Source: Spongilla lacustris (Eukaryota > Porifera > Demospongiae > Spongillida > Spongillidae). Taken from it: a stretch of 64,000 nucleotides of DNA. Below, in pieces: positions 49,748-62,879 of the stretch. Location of the stretch: the NCBI GenBank assembly GCA_949361645.1, contig OX442437.1, forward strand, positions 4,575,921 to 4,639,920, given 5' to 3'. The notes below the pieces were generated by a model that saw only the letters and a list, made by a program, of their open reading frames with translations, made no database searches and was not told the origin of the DNA. Numbering within the stretch: the first letter of the stretch is position 1; each line of letters starts with the position of its first letter. The position numbers and the translations under genes are program-made.

Positions 49748-50489
49748 TCATGCATGAAAAGAGGACAATTAATTGAACTTTTCAGCCATTGTGTGGTGCA
49801 CTATCGGTGCCTCGAACCTATTTCAGAGGTGCCTGAATAATTGCACGGGGTTCTCACGCGAGGCCGCCGGTCCGTAATATAGTTAAGCAACTGTTAACGA
49901 CTTCCTCCTGAAAAAACCTAAAGTTTTTGAATGACATGTTTTCTCAATAGCCGCTCAACAGTGCAAAACTGTACTGCCACCACTAGGTTGTATATTATTA
50001 TAATTTATATATGTAAACACAAGCTTAAGCTTGAACTCCATACTGATTAATATTAGTTATTTAGCTGGCGCATATATTAACCAAGCTACAATGTCTAAAT
50101 GGTTAATTAACTAAAACAATCAGGTTCGGACAAGCTGCAAGCCTATCTAGTACATCAGTGTATATGCGGTAATAATAAATAATAATATGCTTATATAGTT
50201 CAAGTTATGCTTGGAGAACTAACGCAAAACTAGTTCTTAATTCGCGGAATCCATGCATGAAGCAAAATATCCATTCTCACCAACGCTATCAGACTGATGT
50301 GCACTCTAATATCTATGGACCAAAATTCACCGAATTACCATCACAATCACAGCGCATGCACGTGTGTTATTCGACGACGAAAGTGGTTGTACATTTGTGA
50401 TCAGTTGCCAAATGTATGCTAAACGTTTTCCAACGCAGGCAGTTTCGATTGCTAAAAAAAAAGTAGCTTGCGTGTAGGTCATTAATCTA
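49748..50489. other. Host DNA, nothing recognised
   Basis: No gene or clear repeat. Sequence after the gap is unique, so the satellite ends within the gap. Confidence 0.5.
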
Positions 50490-50782
50490 CAAGATATAAA
50501 AAACGTTCTCTCTGAGAAAGTTAGTGGTATATAGGATTTGAAGGCAATGGTGGTGTAAAAAGAAAGGAAACAAGGGATTCAGTGGAGAAACACTGGAGAT
50601 ACAATGATTATTCCTATATTTAGCAACATAATTGTAATGACGTTCTTTACAGTGCTAAATATAGGAATAATCAGTGTACATGTATCTTCACTGAATCCCT
50701 AGTTCCCTTTCTTTTTACACCACCATTGCCTTCAAATCCTATATACCACTAACTATCTCAGAGAGAATGTTTTTATATCTTG
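50490..50782. mobile_element. Hairpin palindrome / fold-back MITE, 293 bp
   Basis: The left arm begins CAAGATATAAAAAACGTTCT and the right arm ends with its near-complement. The arms are about 130 bp with a short spacer around 50625-50650 and a few indels. No coding capacity. The form suggests a MITE or recent inverted duplication. Confidence 0.75.
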
Positions 50783-51534
50783 TTTCATTCTTTTTTTTTT
50801 AATAAGTGACTACTAGAGTACTAGTATATAGGTGTACATGTAGTACAATGTAGAAGTAAATACGATTGTACGATAAAATCCAGCCTTTAATTGTAATTCC
50901 CATGTTTATTGCCTAGCAACACAATGTTTACATGCAGTTATGTTGCATTGCAGCTGTTCCATTAGTTCGAAACTCGCGCGCCTAGCTTTCCCTCTTAGAA
51001 GCTTGTTTCTCGTCTGAGTTCAGTTCATAACGTCACATCTTAGAAGCTCGCACCGCAACAGAATTCTTTTCCTGTTGCCACCTCTTAGAAGCATGTCACG
51101 AGCAGACGCCCGCCTTTGTTCAGCATCAACATCGTACCGAACTCGGGAGGACTCTAACTCATAGCCTCGATTTAGGGAGTATTCCACTCGTCGCTTAGCT
51201 TTCCTCTTTCGTAGCCGTAAAGGCATTTTGACAAAAACAACTTCACTAGCTTAAAATGGTGAGCAAAACTAAAAATAAAATGAAACTCCCACCTGTTCCA
51301 ATCATGCCACGATACATTATACGTGAAACATTGTCATGGAAACGGTTTTAATATAGCTAACTCTCTATATTACGTACGTATATCAGTCTTGGCGCGCGAG
51401 AACAGCTGCAAATTACGTATATCGGTTACAAGCTTTATTTATATATCTGATACCTGAAGATGTATTGTCAGAATTTTTGGTGTAACTGTCGCTCTTTAAA
51501 ACCTTTCCTATCACGAGTTATACTCACCCATAAA
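50783..51534. other. Host DNA, no gene assigned
   Basis: A 68-codon minus-strand frame (51020-51226) is basic and arginine-rich, with CTTAGAAGC repeats on the plus strand. I do not consider it a supported gene. Confidence 0.4.

Positions 51535-51573
<39 letters not shown>
51535..51573. repeat. (GAC)n trinucleotide repeat
   Basis: About 13 uninterrupted GAC units. Confidence 0.95.
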
Positions 51574-51620
51574 TATGGACATATTACGGTCTGGGTACGA
51601 AAACTACGAGCTTAAGGTAG

Positions 51621-51927
51621 GAATGTTCGCGGCTAGGTCAGGTCGGATATATAAAAAAAAAAATGAAGGGGAGGGTGAGGGAGTTGAGGAACGCGCCTGC
51701 CTGTACACGATGGCGGGGTACGTACTTCTGAGATAATGACACTAATTTGACGCTCTTACATAAGGAGGGAGGGGTTCCCCCTCCCTCACCCTCCCCCTTT
51801 TTTCATTTCATTTCGTTCTAAAAGGTAGGTCAAACGGGAATGTTCGCGGCTAGGTCAGGTCGGATATATAAAAAAAAAAAATGAAGGGGAGGGTGAGGGA
51901 GGGGGGACCCCTCCCTCCTTATGTAAA
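51621..51927. repeat. Interleaved direct and inverted repeats
   Basis: A block of about 63 bp starting GGAATGTTCGCGGCTAGGTC occurs at 51621 and again at about 51838. A purine-rich block (CATAAGGAGGGAGGGG, about 51760-51815) recurs inverted at about 51870-51927. This looks like a small rearranged hairpin duplication. Confidence 0.7.
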
Positions 51928-52232
51928 GAGCGTGAAATGAGCCACACACACACTGGCGCTTATCCCAACGTATCGTGTAATCTTACTACACGATTTACGT
52001 CAATAATTGAAGTGGGGGGGGGGGAAACTGCACAAGTGCCATTAAAAAATTAAAGTAAACGGTCTGGCGACTTGAACAAAACATGAAAATGATCATCTTT
52101 CCATTGTGGATCGATAGGTTTCTCGGTTCGTGAGTTATACGCGGGACGCGTTTTTTTAATGATTTATCTGAGAGTTACTGCCGTAACTCTCGATACACAA
52201 ATATAAACGCGTGAAACGGTTGATTTCAATTA

Positions 52233-52711
52233 CAGTAGCGGCTCACTAATAAGACCACCCCGGGACAATCGGATCTTGTGGTAAAACTCGCCAATACGAC
52301 CGTTTCGGTCTTACTGGCGAGTTTCCCGCCTTTCGAAATGCGCTTTAATTAGAATACCAGTAGCAGATAAACAAACGAATTGTAGCAAAATAACAGTTGG
52401 AAGGATGAACAATTATGCCAAGGATTGTAAAGCAAGCTTAGAGCTGGCTCGTGTGTGTCATAGACATTGGTAACTCCATTAGTACGGGATCGTCGATTTC
52501 CCCCGCAATCGAATGCATGGTGGGTACCAACTGTATTAGGAAACCACTTCATTGATCGCCTGTTCAGAGAAAGAAAGATACACAAAAACGCACCTCCAAT
52601 ATTTATACACTAGTGGTCTTATTAGACGGTGGTCGGATTGGCGAAGTGGTCTTATAATCGGGCGGTTAAGTGGTCTTATTACCGCGTGGTCTGATTAGTG
52701 AGCCGCTACTG
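52233..52711. mobile_element. MITE of Tc1/mariner or pogo type, 479 bp
   Basis: Ends CAGTAGCGGCTCACTAATAA and, reversed, CAGTAGCGGCTCACTAATCA form a terminal inverted repeat of about 28 bp, flanked by TA on both sides. The interior holds further GGTCTTAT/ATAAGACC motifs in both orientations. No transposase remains. Confidence 0.82.
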
Positions 52712-52799
52712 TATAGCCATATGCACACACTACGCAAATTACCTAGCAACGGGACTGTTCTAAATATTGTCATCAAAAAGAAATATTAAACCCAACATC

Positions 52800-55700
52800 A
52801 TGTTTCTAGATATAGTGCATCTAGCTGCCGCTCTTGTCGTTGGTTTATTCGCAGTTGCTACTCAGTTGTACGTACGTCAGTCAAAGTATTGTATACCTGT
52901 ATCACCACCATACATGCGTGTGCTTGGTCACTCAGTGCAGGGATATCCCTGCTCAGTGTCTGTGTGTGTCGGCGTGTAGATGTCTATGCATGTGCGTATG
53001 TTAGCGAGTGTATACATCTATGTCGATCTGTGTTGCGCTTTTGCAGGGGTTTTTTTACATTATGTTCTACATTGCAGCTGAGTGGCTTCATCGCAGACGC
53101 TATAGTTCCAATAACAGTCAATCGCCATCCCCAATGGCACCAACCTCCAGGCGCACCAGTTCTGAATCCGTTTTTGAATGACCTATTGCTACTCTGTGCG
53201 TTTGGGATTCACCACAGGTATGTGTAATTAAGCAGCCTTCACACGGGGTATTCACATTCATCGTACATGTACCCAGCCTAATGCCAAGGGACTCGGTGAA
53301 GGCAGTGCTCAGTTACATTATCCCCAAACGGATATACAGGCTCGTGTATGTGACAATGGTGTGTCTCATCTTGGCACTTCTCTTCTGCTACTGGCAGCCC
53401 ATTACATACATTGTGTGGGAAGTCAAGGATCCAGTACTTCACGTATTTGTACAAAGTACATGTTACAAGTCTGTATGGGCATGCAATTCTTTGGTTCAGT
53501 AGTTAATTTTCTACGTGAGCTGCTTATTTGTTTTAGTACAATGTTTTGAAATGAATCTTTTCTGCGTGACAATTTTTCGTCTTGCAGAACAGAATCATGC
53601 ACTAAAATGGGCCTAATGTAGAAAATCAAGTTAAGGGATTAAAAATATTTCATTTCTTTCTTTTTTTAAACCATATGCATGTCGATTTCCAAATACAGGG
53701 TGTTTCTCAATCAAGGAAAATTGCTTAGAAATTTACAACAAGCAGTTATTAACTGGTAATTGTTGTTAAAAGTTCTAACAGTAAAAGAAGACATGCTGGT
53801 GAAATGAAATTAATGTAATCTTGAATAGTTAATTAATATTGATAAGTCTCAAAACCCTTATTCATTGCAATTAAATATTATTGTTAATAAATGTACGGTG
53901 GGTGGTTAGTTAAAAGCTGCAAACTATTTAATTAACTACTTCTGTTTAGAAGTTATTCAAAATTGATTTTTTTAATTTTCGCAATTTAGGGGCCATTATA
54001 TTTTGATTTAGTGGCTTGAATGTATTAATAAATTGGGCCAGGTTAATAATTATTAGAAGTCAAGGAAATGTTGGAGCCTCTAAAATGGTGTGTTTTTAAT
54101 TAGGTGTTATCGGGAATTATTAATTAATATTCGATTTTAGTTAATTAATTCATATTTATTTTGTTTACATAAACATTAAAGCCCGCATTATTAGAGCATT
54201 TAGCAACAATTTTCAGTTCATTATCTGTTTATGGTTTAATTTATAAACAATTTTCCTTGATTGTGAAACATCCTGTATATTAATCATTTAAGTGGCAATT
54301 ATTTTTTTAAAGTGATTAGAATTCTTTTAATACACTCCAACTACACTGCATGTGTCGTTTCTGCATTAATAATGTGTGCATGATTTTTTTTTAAACATCT
54401 TGGCAATGATCTGTTCGCCTGTTAGTGATGTGTACTTTGAACCAATTTTGTGCAGCAATGAGCCAAATAAAGAAGTAGATTTTCAAGACTTTGAAATTCA
54501 AATTAATTTACATGTTTCAGTTTCCTTACCATAACTTATCAGTATCATAGAGCTATACTCACTTACGACAAAAAAAAACATTCCTTCTCTTTTAAATATA
54601 TATACTTATCAATTAGTGTGCTGGCTGTGTGTTTTGCAATTCTAAAAGTTGGGGAGCAACTCAAATGAATATGGATTAAACTCCTGTAATTCTTTAGTTT
54701 ACTGATGCTTTACGGAACTTTTACCCATATTCATTTAAGTTGCATGTGACAAGTCCCCCGGAAGCCACCTCGCGTATACTGGCCTTAAGTTCATGATGTG
54801 CTATTAATAACTATCCAATGTAATATTAGAAGTGGTAGAAGTAAATGTAATTATTAACTCTGCCTCAAAGTCACACTTTGCATATTAGTCTATACTGAAA
54901 TGATTGATCCACATCAATAATTGAAATGAATACTGTGCTTTGATTGAAGGTGCATGTAGTTACCACTGCATTCCACTGTTGTCTCAGGTCTGGCTGTTCT
55001 GAGTTCATTGCTGTTAACTCTAGCCCTGTTGTGGCTTAATCCATTGGAGCTACTTGGAATCAATGATGCGCTGAACAGAGTATTGAAGAGGTACACATGT
55101 GCACTTTGTAATGTGGTATTGGATGTACATCTATGCTAGTACTGACAAACACTACAGAATTTGCAATTACATGTTCACTCACATTTTTGACTCATGAACC
55201 AAGAAGTCAAAGTTTCTTGACATCCTTCCTGTTCAGGGGTGTATCCAGGATTAGAGAGAGATGGGTGCCTACACCATCGTGTGAAGTGCACACGCAAATT
55301 TTTGGCGGCAAAGCCCACCAATTTATTGGACACGATTACTACGAAGTTTCAATGCGAAGTACATATGTACATCTAGGAAATTAAAGCAACCATATGCATT
55401 GTCTTTTAAAGGAATTAAGCTATTAGTTGGCAGCTCTGAGCCCCCTCCTACATATATCCCTGCTGATTATTTAAACCACCCCCATCTGTTTATTCCACTC
55501 CTGCCTGGCAACCAACATTGCACATTTGTTTCATAAGCTGACAATGCACAATATGAGTTAACTGCATATTAAGCTTCATTCATTTATTTGGAAGGTTTGT
55601 ATGAAATAGCAAATGTACAAATCCAAACTCAGCTTCAAGAGGGCCCGGGGTGGTGGCACCTTGGCCCCCACCAGTTCTGATTTGCTGGACTGGATGCCAG

Positions 55701-56836
55701 ATTTGCGGAGGCAATGTTCAATATGTGATCGATTTATTTGGGAGGGTGATATGGCCTGTGCAGGCCTGTATCCCACCTTACCTGGACCTTTCTAATTATA
55801 TAGTTGGTGAAAGAATAATACAAAGCAAAACAAACTGTATAGCTAACAGTTAGCAATTTTCTGCAGCCTGGCTGCAATTAAATGAATGCGGGAGTATGTG
55901 TGAAATATTAACATCCATGTGCTGAATGTGAATGCATTAACAATGCTAGGTTAGCCATTCGCATTAATCTTACTCCACCCCAGAAATGGATCACAAACAA
56001 ACCATTCCTTTTTTATGCCTACTGTATGGTATGCACAAGCAGAATACGTATGTACCATCCACGTATTTCAGTTAATTGAGATTTAACCATCTTATGATTA
56101 CTCTTGCCAAAGAAAGAAATGGGGGGAAATGTGATCACTTAGGCACTACATGGTGTTACTGTAGGGAATATTAGATTGCAAGCAATGAAATCATATGGAT
56201 TGGGTACTTTCGATTATACCAATTTTTTCAGCTGTCTAACTGTTACAATCCTTTCTGACAAGTAACTGAGAATATTTGAATCAATAGGTGACTCAGTACA
56301 TCCATCTGCTCCTTACTCCCAGCTAACCTTCACAGAGGAGCTCTGTGTTAGAAGTTCTTTTTTTTTTTTTTGATCGGTGTCCAGTGTTGTTCTACAAGTG
56401 AAGTTTGTGTGCTGGAACATGACTTCTGCTCAGCAGTTACCTGGGAGGTGATAGTTTTGATACAGCTCTTTTTTGCCACAGTTTTAAAGTTTTCTCTTAT
56501 CTCTTTCGCTCTGTTCACTGCAACCCACTGACAGACCTGTAATAGTTTACCGCGTGTGCATCAATAATACTGACAGTTGACTGTGCTCACTGCTTGGTTT
56601 GAACCTGAAGTGGCCGGGAACCAAATGAGTTATTTCCCTGTGCACAAGACAGTTCAAATAGGGAGATATGCATGCGTAGCTAGGCAGAAGCCTACCTTAA
56701 AACAGTAGCAGAAAGTGTGTAAATCACATGCTCAGTGAAAGCGTATAAATGAAATTACATAATGATATACAAAAGGTAATAATAATATGGACTGTGTGTG
56801 TTGAATTAATGTAATTATTCATTAGATCTGATAGAG

Positions 56837-56874
<38 letters not shown>

Positions 56875-57948
56875 CAAATGCACCCTCTGTGGCTACAGGC
56901 CTGGCCTAAGGAAGTGTTATAAGCTATCCTGGCCATACAGGACTCCAGAAGTTGAAGTTGATGTAAACTTGTAATTCACCACACACTATAAACAATGTAT
57001 GGTTGGAAGCCATGACTACACTGTATGTGCTATGTGAGTGGAAAAGTTTTTTTTTTTTAAAGGAATAAAAACATTACACCACAGGGCACCTATGAATGAA
57101 GTCTACAGGTCCGTACACTCTGCTTGAAACGGGAGCCAGAGCGTCAAGCATTATATGCTGAAATGTACATATGTACATGTATGTACATGTATGTACATAT
57201 GTACATGTATGTACATATGTACAACTTCATTTATTGAGCCTATTTAGAATTGAATGTTACTTGTCTTTTCCACTGGGTTTAACAAAGTTTTATTGCATAT
57301 AACTTTGATTAAGATTCGAATTTCATATAACTTAACTGGTCTTAATTTGTTTTAGATACAATCTAGGAAATAATTTTGAATGCAGGTTGGATTTCATTAG
57401 GATTGTTTCTAGCTTTTTATAGAACTGTGTATATAGAATATTTCGACACTTCTGTAATCTACCTATTCATGACCAGCTGTCTCTATTATTTGTTGTTTGA
57501 AGGGAAGCTGGGCAGCCACAATTGGTGACCACTGGTTTGTACAGCTTGTCAAGGCATCCTGTGTACACATTTCTGATTGCTAGCTTATGGATCACACCAA
57601 AGATGGTATGTACTTGTGTGCATGTTAAATTCCAAGTTTGTTTTTAAGATGTAGATTACTGTTGTCAAGGTACTGATGTGTTTCCTTGGCAACAAATGTG
57701 ATTTTCCATGGTGATTACTGAGTCATGGCATTCATTATATTTGTGCACTTAAGTATGTTACCCTTCCCATGCAGACTGTGGGACATTTGCTCCTGTCAAC
57801 TGTCTTCACATTCTATACCATTTATGCCACCATATATTATGAGGAACCTGACCTGGTGAAGTGTCTTGGACCTTCCTACGCCAAGTATATGCAGGATACA
57901 CCTCGCTTCATCCCATGGCCAAAAGCCAAGCAGATAAAGAAGGAATGA
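52800..57948 (+). CDS. Six-exon membrane methyltransferase-like protein (nurim/NnrU/MddA superfamily), 256 aa
   Basis: Exons: 52800-52871, 53078-53217, 53277-53455, 54988-55090, 57503-57605, 57775-57948. All introns are GT-AG and phases agree, giving 257 codons. Several hydrophobic segments predict a multi-pass membrane protein. Family landmarks appear in order: HHSLM across the exon 2/3 junction, WEVKDPVL in exon 3, RHPVYTFLIASLWITP in exon 5, and TVGHLLLS plus EEPDLVKCLGPSYAKY in exon 6. These match the isoprenylcysteine methyltransferase-like core shared by nurim, NnrU and methanethiol S-methyltransferase. The EEPDL...LGPSY...TPRFIP ending is closer to the bacterial methanethiol methyltransferase pattern, but the substrate is unproven. 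Intron 3 carries a MITE and intron 4 a poly-G tract. Confidence 0.82.
53696..54275. mobile_element. MITE in intron 3, TA target, 580 bp
   Basis: The left end is CAGGGTGTTTCTCAATCAAG. The right end reversed is CAGGATGTTTCACAATCAAG. The inverted repeat is about 28 bp, with TA flanks on both sides. The AT-rich interior is full of TTAATTA motifs. Tc1/mariner-type by target site. No transposase. Confidence 0.82.
56838..56872. repeat. Poly-G tract (35 G)
   Basis: A G homopolymer in intron 4 of the methyltransferase-like gene. The length may be an assembly approximation. Confidence 0.9.
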
Positions 57949-58762
57949 GAGAACTAACTGCATTGTGCATTGCACGCATTGTACAATATTTTAGCCAGTC
58001 CTACGATGTACATGCACATGTAAAAAGGCAAATTTCTACAATTTGATCTACCTTTTTCTTCAAAGATGCATACTGTACAACTGATTCACAGCAAAACATA
58101 TCCATCTTAGGACTAGATTGTTGCAGTGTAGGTTACACAAAAATGGAAGGGGAGGGACTGTAGCGGTCTCTCTCTCTGTTCCATGTACATAACTTGGTGG
58201 CTCTTTTGCCTTGTTATATCTTATATACATACTTACAAGAGTAATTCGATAGATTGACTGACTAACTGACTTAAAAGTCACAAATCTTAGTTACTGGAAA
58301 TTGTATTCACATTGTCTTTCAAAATTTAGTTACCTTTGATTACACTGGTACAAAATCTATGACTGTTGTAATGTGCAACAGAATATGATGTAAGGTGTAT
58401 GGTGTATTTCATTATAAGTGTGCTACTTGCTGTGATTTCAGTCCATACAAAGCAATTTTTGTTCTTTGATGTGTATTAGGGTTAGCTCTTACATATACCA
58501 CTGCATGCATAACATAAGTATAGCAGTGCCTCAGTCTCACTTACAAGCCTTGTGCAATTAGCCTGGGTGCTTACACTTTCATGTAATTCTATGTTCTTGA
58601 CCTTCATGTCTTCTCAGTCTTGTAGAGACTCACTTGAAAGAACCTTGACCTACAAGTATGTGTATTTGGCATGCTCCCTGTGTTGAGTCTGAAAGAGTGC
58701 TGCAAGATGTAAATTAGGTCACAGTCAAGTTGAACTTTGCATGATTTGGGATTAATGTCTGC
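57949..58762. other. 3' flank of the methyltransferase-like gene
   Basis: Likely 3' UTR at first. No further gene seen. Short frames are not supported. Confidence 0.4.
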
Positions 58763-59577
58763 TTAACCTTAATTCTCCAGGTCCAAGTCCTACGCGTAGG
58801 ACCAAAATTTGAAAATTCATTATAAATAGAAATGCAGCGTTTTGGCATCCATTTCTCTACTGTTGTTTGATGTGTCTATCATGCTAAATTCACCAATTGT
58901 CAGTCTATTTTTTTAATCACACCCTTGGTTACACGAAGCAAATAAACGGATACATGTACGGTTCTTAAAAATGCATTATGTAGTGGATTTAATTGTCACA
59001 GAAAAAAGTACGACAAGTACAACTTTTTTTGAATGTTTTTTGAAGCATGATGTGTGGGCTACTTTATACATTCTACGGCAGTGTTTTTACTCTAATTGAT
59101 TTTGCCATTTTTACCGAAAACGCACTTGTACGTTTTCAAGATTTTGTCCATTCACTTGGCTATTCCCGCAACATGCGTCTGACAAATACCTATCGTTCAT
59201 AAGCTTATGGAGCTAGCAATTTCCAAATCTACATTGTACTTTTTAAAATACTTAGTGCAATAGACCTGTTCTACAACCCCCTTCTTTTAAAATGTTGCTC
59301 TGATCGTCCCAACATTACTTTTTGGTACTTTTAAGTTGCTTTACAATCTACCGCAAATACATATTATTTTTAGCAATGTAGTATTGATTGTATTTGACAA
59401 TCTTTGAAGAATTGCAAGAAAGTAAAAATATATTCTGAATTAATAATCATTTCTACAGTACAATCAGATTTTGGTTTATTTTTTGTTCATTTGAGTTTGC
59501 TAAAAATTAATTTTAACTTGCGTCCTACGCGTAGGACGCTAATCCTACGCGTAGGACGACGGGAGATTAAAGGTTAA
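58763..59577. mobile_element. Candidate TTAA-type MITE with GTCCTACGCGTAGGAC palindromes
   Basis: The ends are inverted: TTAACCTTAATTCTCC on the left and, reversed, TTAACCTTTAATCTCC on the right, each starting with TTAA. Just inside lie perfect 16-bp palindromes GTCCTACGCGTAGGAC (58787-58802 and 59522-59537) plus a third core copy at 59543-59556. There is no transposase frame in 815 bp. TTAA flanks suggest piggyBac-like mobilisation. The palindromes could be transposase-binding sites, which is speculative. Confidence 0.6.
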
Positions 59578-60289
59578 ATTAATTATAGTCATTCCAGTAC
59601 TTCACTACAGGCCTATAGCTTTCCACCTGTGCAAAACATGACACCCCATTTAAATAATGCCCATCGAAAATTTTACTTCTGGCACCTTAACAATCATGAT
59701 CTTTTTTTTTAATGTTCAGACACTGATAAGTGATAGGAAACTTAGCGGAGCCCAAAATTTCCATTATTTAGATTCAGTTGGGCCTGCCATACCATGCACG
59801 ATCAGAAACTTCTAATTTTAGACAGGAAATCGTTAAACAGCGGATTTCACATTAGTACAGTAGCATGAAAACATTTAAATCCCTGTGTATAAATATCAAT
59901 CTGACAAAATGCTTTGCGCTTTTTAAAACAAAGTCATTGTCACGCGGACCCCCCTTCCCCCCTCAATTTGTTATTTACTTCAATTCACGGAAGTAATTAG
60001 CTCTAGTCACGGTTACAGCGTTTAACCGTGGTTAAATATTAAACGCGGTTAAAAAAGAAGCTAATTTTCGACCCCTAACCAAGCTAGTGATCACACTAAA
60101 GTACACTGCAGCAGTTCTTTGCTATTCACAAGCAGCTACTTGATGAATCTTGGGTGGTTTGCACCAAGTGCAGCGAGCTATAGTGGGTTTTGTATGGTAT
60201 TGTGAACCAGTTCCTGTAAAGTGAATATAATTTTAACTTGTACTATTTGTATGGTTTAAAAAAGGGAGTCCAGGAAAAAAAGTAGACAA
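59578..60289. other. Host DNA, nothing recognised
   Basis: No gene. Around 60005-60060 there are short AACCG(C/T)GGTTAA-like inverted motifs. Confidence 0.4.
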
Positions 60290-60420
60290 AGAACTTGATA
60301 AAGTATATGAAAGAAGACAAACAGACTTTAGAAAAGATAACCCACTTATGTGGTGGAAAGAAGGTGAAATACTTTATGGCTAAAAATTATTCCTTACTTA
60401 GCCATTCCCGCTCCTTCAGA
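60290..60420 (+). pseudogene. Possible hAT transposase fragment
   Basis: One frame reads RKDNPLMWWKEG (about 60328-60365), resembling the P-L-x-W-W-K block of hAT transposases, and then breaks at a stop. The fragment is too short for certainty and no termini are seen. Confidence 0.35.
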
Positions 60421-60639
60421 AAGTGCATAACATATCAAAGAAACGATGCATGGCCTTCGCGCCTAAGTAAGCGCATCAGAACTCCAAGCTTCTAGGTTAA
60501 CTACATGCAAGGTTAATTATCCGCCGCAGGTTTATGTGGAGACTCTGTGTTCCTTATTTAATGTGATCACCGCATTTGTACTCCGTAAAATATTGCATAC
60601 TTTCACCGCGGTGAAGGTTATAATTAACCGTAACCGCGG

Positions 60640-60700
60640 TACATCAAGATGGACAGGAAACAACTCCGTAATCTACGAAAATACTATAGTTTCAATAATC
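60640..60700 (+). repeat. Diverged third copy of the palindrome arm
   Basis: AAGATGGACAGGAAACAACT and the following CCGTAATCTACGAA match the arm sequence at 61658-61689 and its inverse near 61225-61262. The similarity fades after about 60 bp. Confidence 0.6.
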
Positions 60701-60977
60701 TATCCGCGTTACGGTGAAGTGGTCCTCTTAGAGTAACGAGAATCAGATGATGTCGAGATCTAGTGAATGAAGTTTTAAACCTGGTTGGTTGCTTGCACCT
60801 GAGATAGTGTTTCTTTCGGTACTGGGATACCCCAAATTGAACTTTTAAACGTACATTTTACTTCCGTTAGAGCGTCGTAGCTCCTTAAGCTTTGAGTAAC
60901 GACATCTCACGAACCAAAGCACGCCGGTGAGTTTAGTAACCACTAAGCACAATCCCAGACCTTCGTGTACTGGGATT

Positions 60978-61154
<177 letters not shown>

Positions 61155-61161
<7 letters not shown>

Positions 61162-61764
61162 ATTCCCAGTATAGGTCCTTGGTATAGGGGGGTAGTTGCA
61201 TACAACGTAACACGGATGGTTTGCCCGTATTCGTAGATTACGGAGTTGTTTCCTATCCATCTAATTTTTAAAATATCCATGGTCAAATTTAACTGCGATA
61301 TATCGTTAACCGCGATATATCGCAGCAACCCTGCCAACAAGACCACAGGCTATCCAATATGAGGAAAGTACTATATTGAAGGTATTACGGAAAAGATAAA
61401 ACCTGTCTAATTTTATTTGATACCAGCAGGTTCTGCATGTCATGGACAGATTTGGAATCAGTGACGCTTGCTACCATGACGTGCAGAACCTGCTGGTATC
61501 AAATAAAATTAGACAGGTTTTATCTTTTCCGTAATACCTTCAATATAGTACTTTCCTCATATTGGATAGCCTGTGGTCTTGTTGGCAGGGTTGCTGCGAT
61601 ATATCGCGGTTAACGATATATCGCAGTTAAATTTGACCATGGATATTTTAAAAATTAGATGGATAGGAAACAACTCCGTAATCTACGAATACGGGCAAAC
61701 CATCCGTGTTACGTTGTATGCAACTACCCCCCTATACCAAGGACCTATACTGGGAATGCACACA
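61155..61764. repeat. Near-perfect long palindrome, arms of about 290 bp
   Basis: 61155-61445 and 61474-61764 are inverted copies with almost no mismatches and a loop of about 28 bp. Each arm encodes the same open stretch (WIGNNSVIYEYGQTIRVTLY), on opposite strands. It is either a recent inverted duplication or a fold-back transposon. Confidence 0.88.
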
Positions 61765-61804
61765 ATAGTGACAGTTAAAAGACAGACTAATTATTGATGT
61801 AGCT

Positions 61805-62770
61805 TTGTGCATTTTCATGCCAACAACAGTTTCCTTTGCCCTCATGCATACTACAGTAATTTTACATGAAGTTTGTATTACCAGGACTGAAGAGTTGACA
61901 GGTGATACAATTAGTGGTGATGGAACTGAATGTAGCAAATATTCCAATTTTACCATTCTATCGTTCTGTCTTTTGAACACCAAAAACGAGATAATGATGC
62001 CAAAAGGTGAACAGAACTATGAGTACAATTATAGAAACTCACTCCTGATTCTATTTTCAGCAAAACACATTCTAGCCATCGTAAGGATCTCAGAGACATA
62101 CAAGGATTTGGCAATGAGTCTTAGGCCACTTCTTGCTGAGATCAATTACCTTCTGGAGAGAAAGGAAATCATCTGCAGTGATGGAAGAAGGCAAAGAATT
62201 GACATCTATTTCTGTGGCGACCTTTAGGTACCAAATGTAGCTTGCCATGTAATACTTCTGTACACTCCTTTGCAATATATGTACATGCTATGCATAACAA
62301 TACAGTGCTATGGTGCAGATAATTTGAGATGATACATTTCTGTGTGTGCACATGTGGATGCATATAGTTCCTTTTGACGATACTTGGCTTTGCACAAGCG
62401 AATTCAAACCCTTCTCGCATCTGGTGCTGTATTCACTCCAAAGACCAGTAAGTGAACATTGTTTTGATACCAAAATTATATGGGACATATCTATAACAGC
62501 TGAAGAAACAACACTTGAGGACATTGAAAAATGTGCCAGCCTCACCACCAAGTCTAGGCCTGTGAACACAGGCATCAAGCACAATTGCCCCTTATAAGAG
62601 TTGCATTAAGAAATGTCATGGTAGATGAACTACATCTTCTTCTACGCATCTTCGGTATTTAGATGAACAACATTATTCAAGACACAGCCTATCGAGATGA
62701 GCTTGAGGGCACAAGAGATCCTCTTTCTGGTCCAAAACTCAATCTGTTGGTGGACACAATAAGGTCACTT
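61805..62770 (+). pseudogene. Broken multi-copy-type gene, probably transposon-derived
   Basis: Separate frames give coherent protein-like pieces: about 61980-62224 (SETYKDLAMSLRPLLAEINY and IDIYFCGDL), 62346-62594 (TLEDIEKCASLTTKSRP), 62595-62655 (VDELHLLLRIFG), and 62663-62770 (LNLLVDTIRSLGVPF). They are separated by stops or frame changes. The order and style recall a large, repeated invertebrate protein family often linked to transposons, but I cannot name it with confidence. Real introns could explain some breaks. The in-frame TAG at the end of the first piece argues for decay. Confidence 0.4.
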
Positions 62771-62879
62771 GGTGTTCCCTTCAAAAGTGTGAAGTCAAAG
62801 TCGTGGGTAGGCTGGGCACCCTCGCAGGCTAGGAGATCACGCAGCTGCAGAGCTCATGGCCGGTCATGTAATTAACTAA

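Noticed and set aside
51020..51226. Arginine-rich 68-codon frame
   Set aside because: No domain, no splice or promoter context. Composition is explained by short CTTAGAAGC-type repeats.
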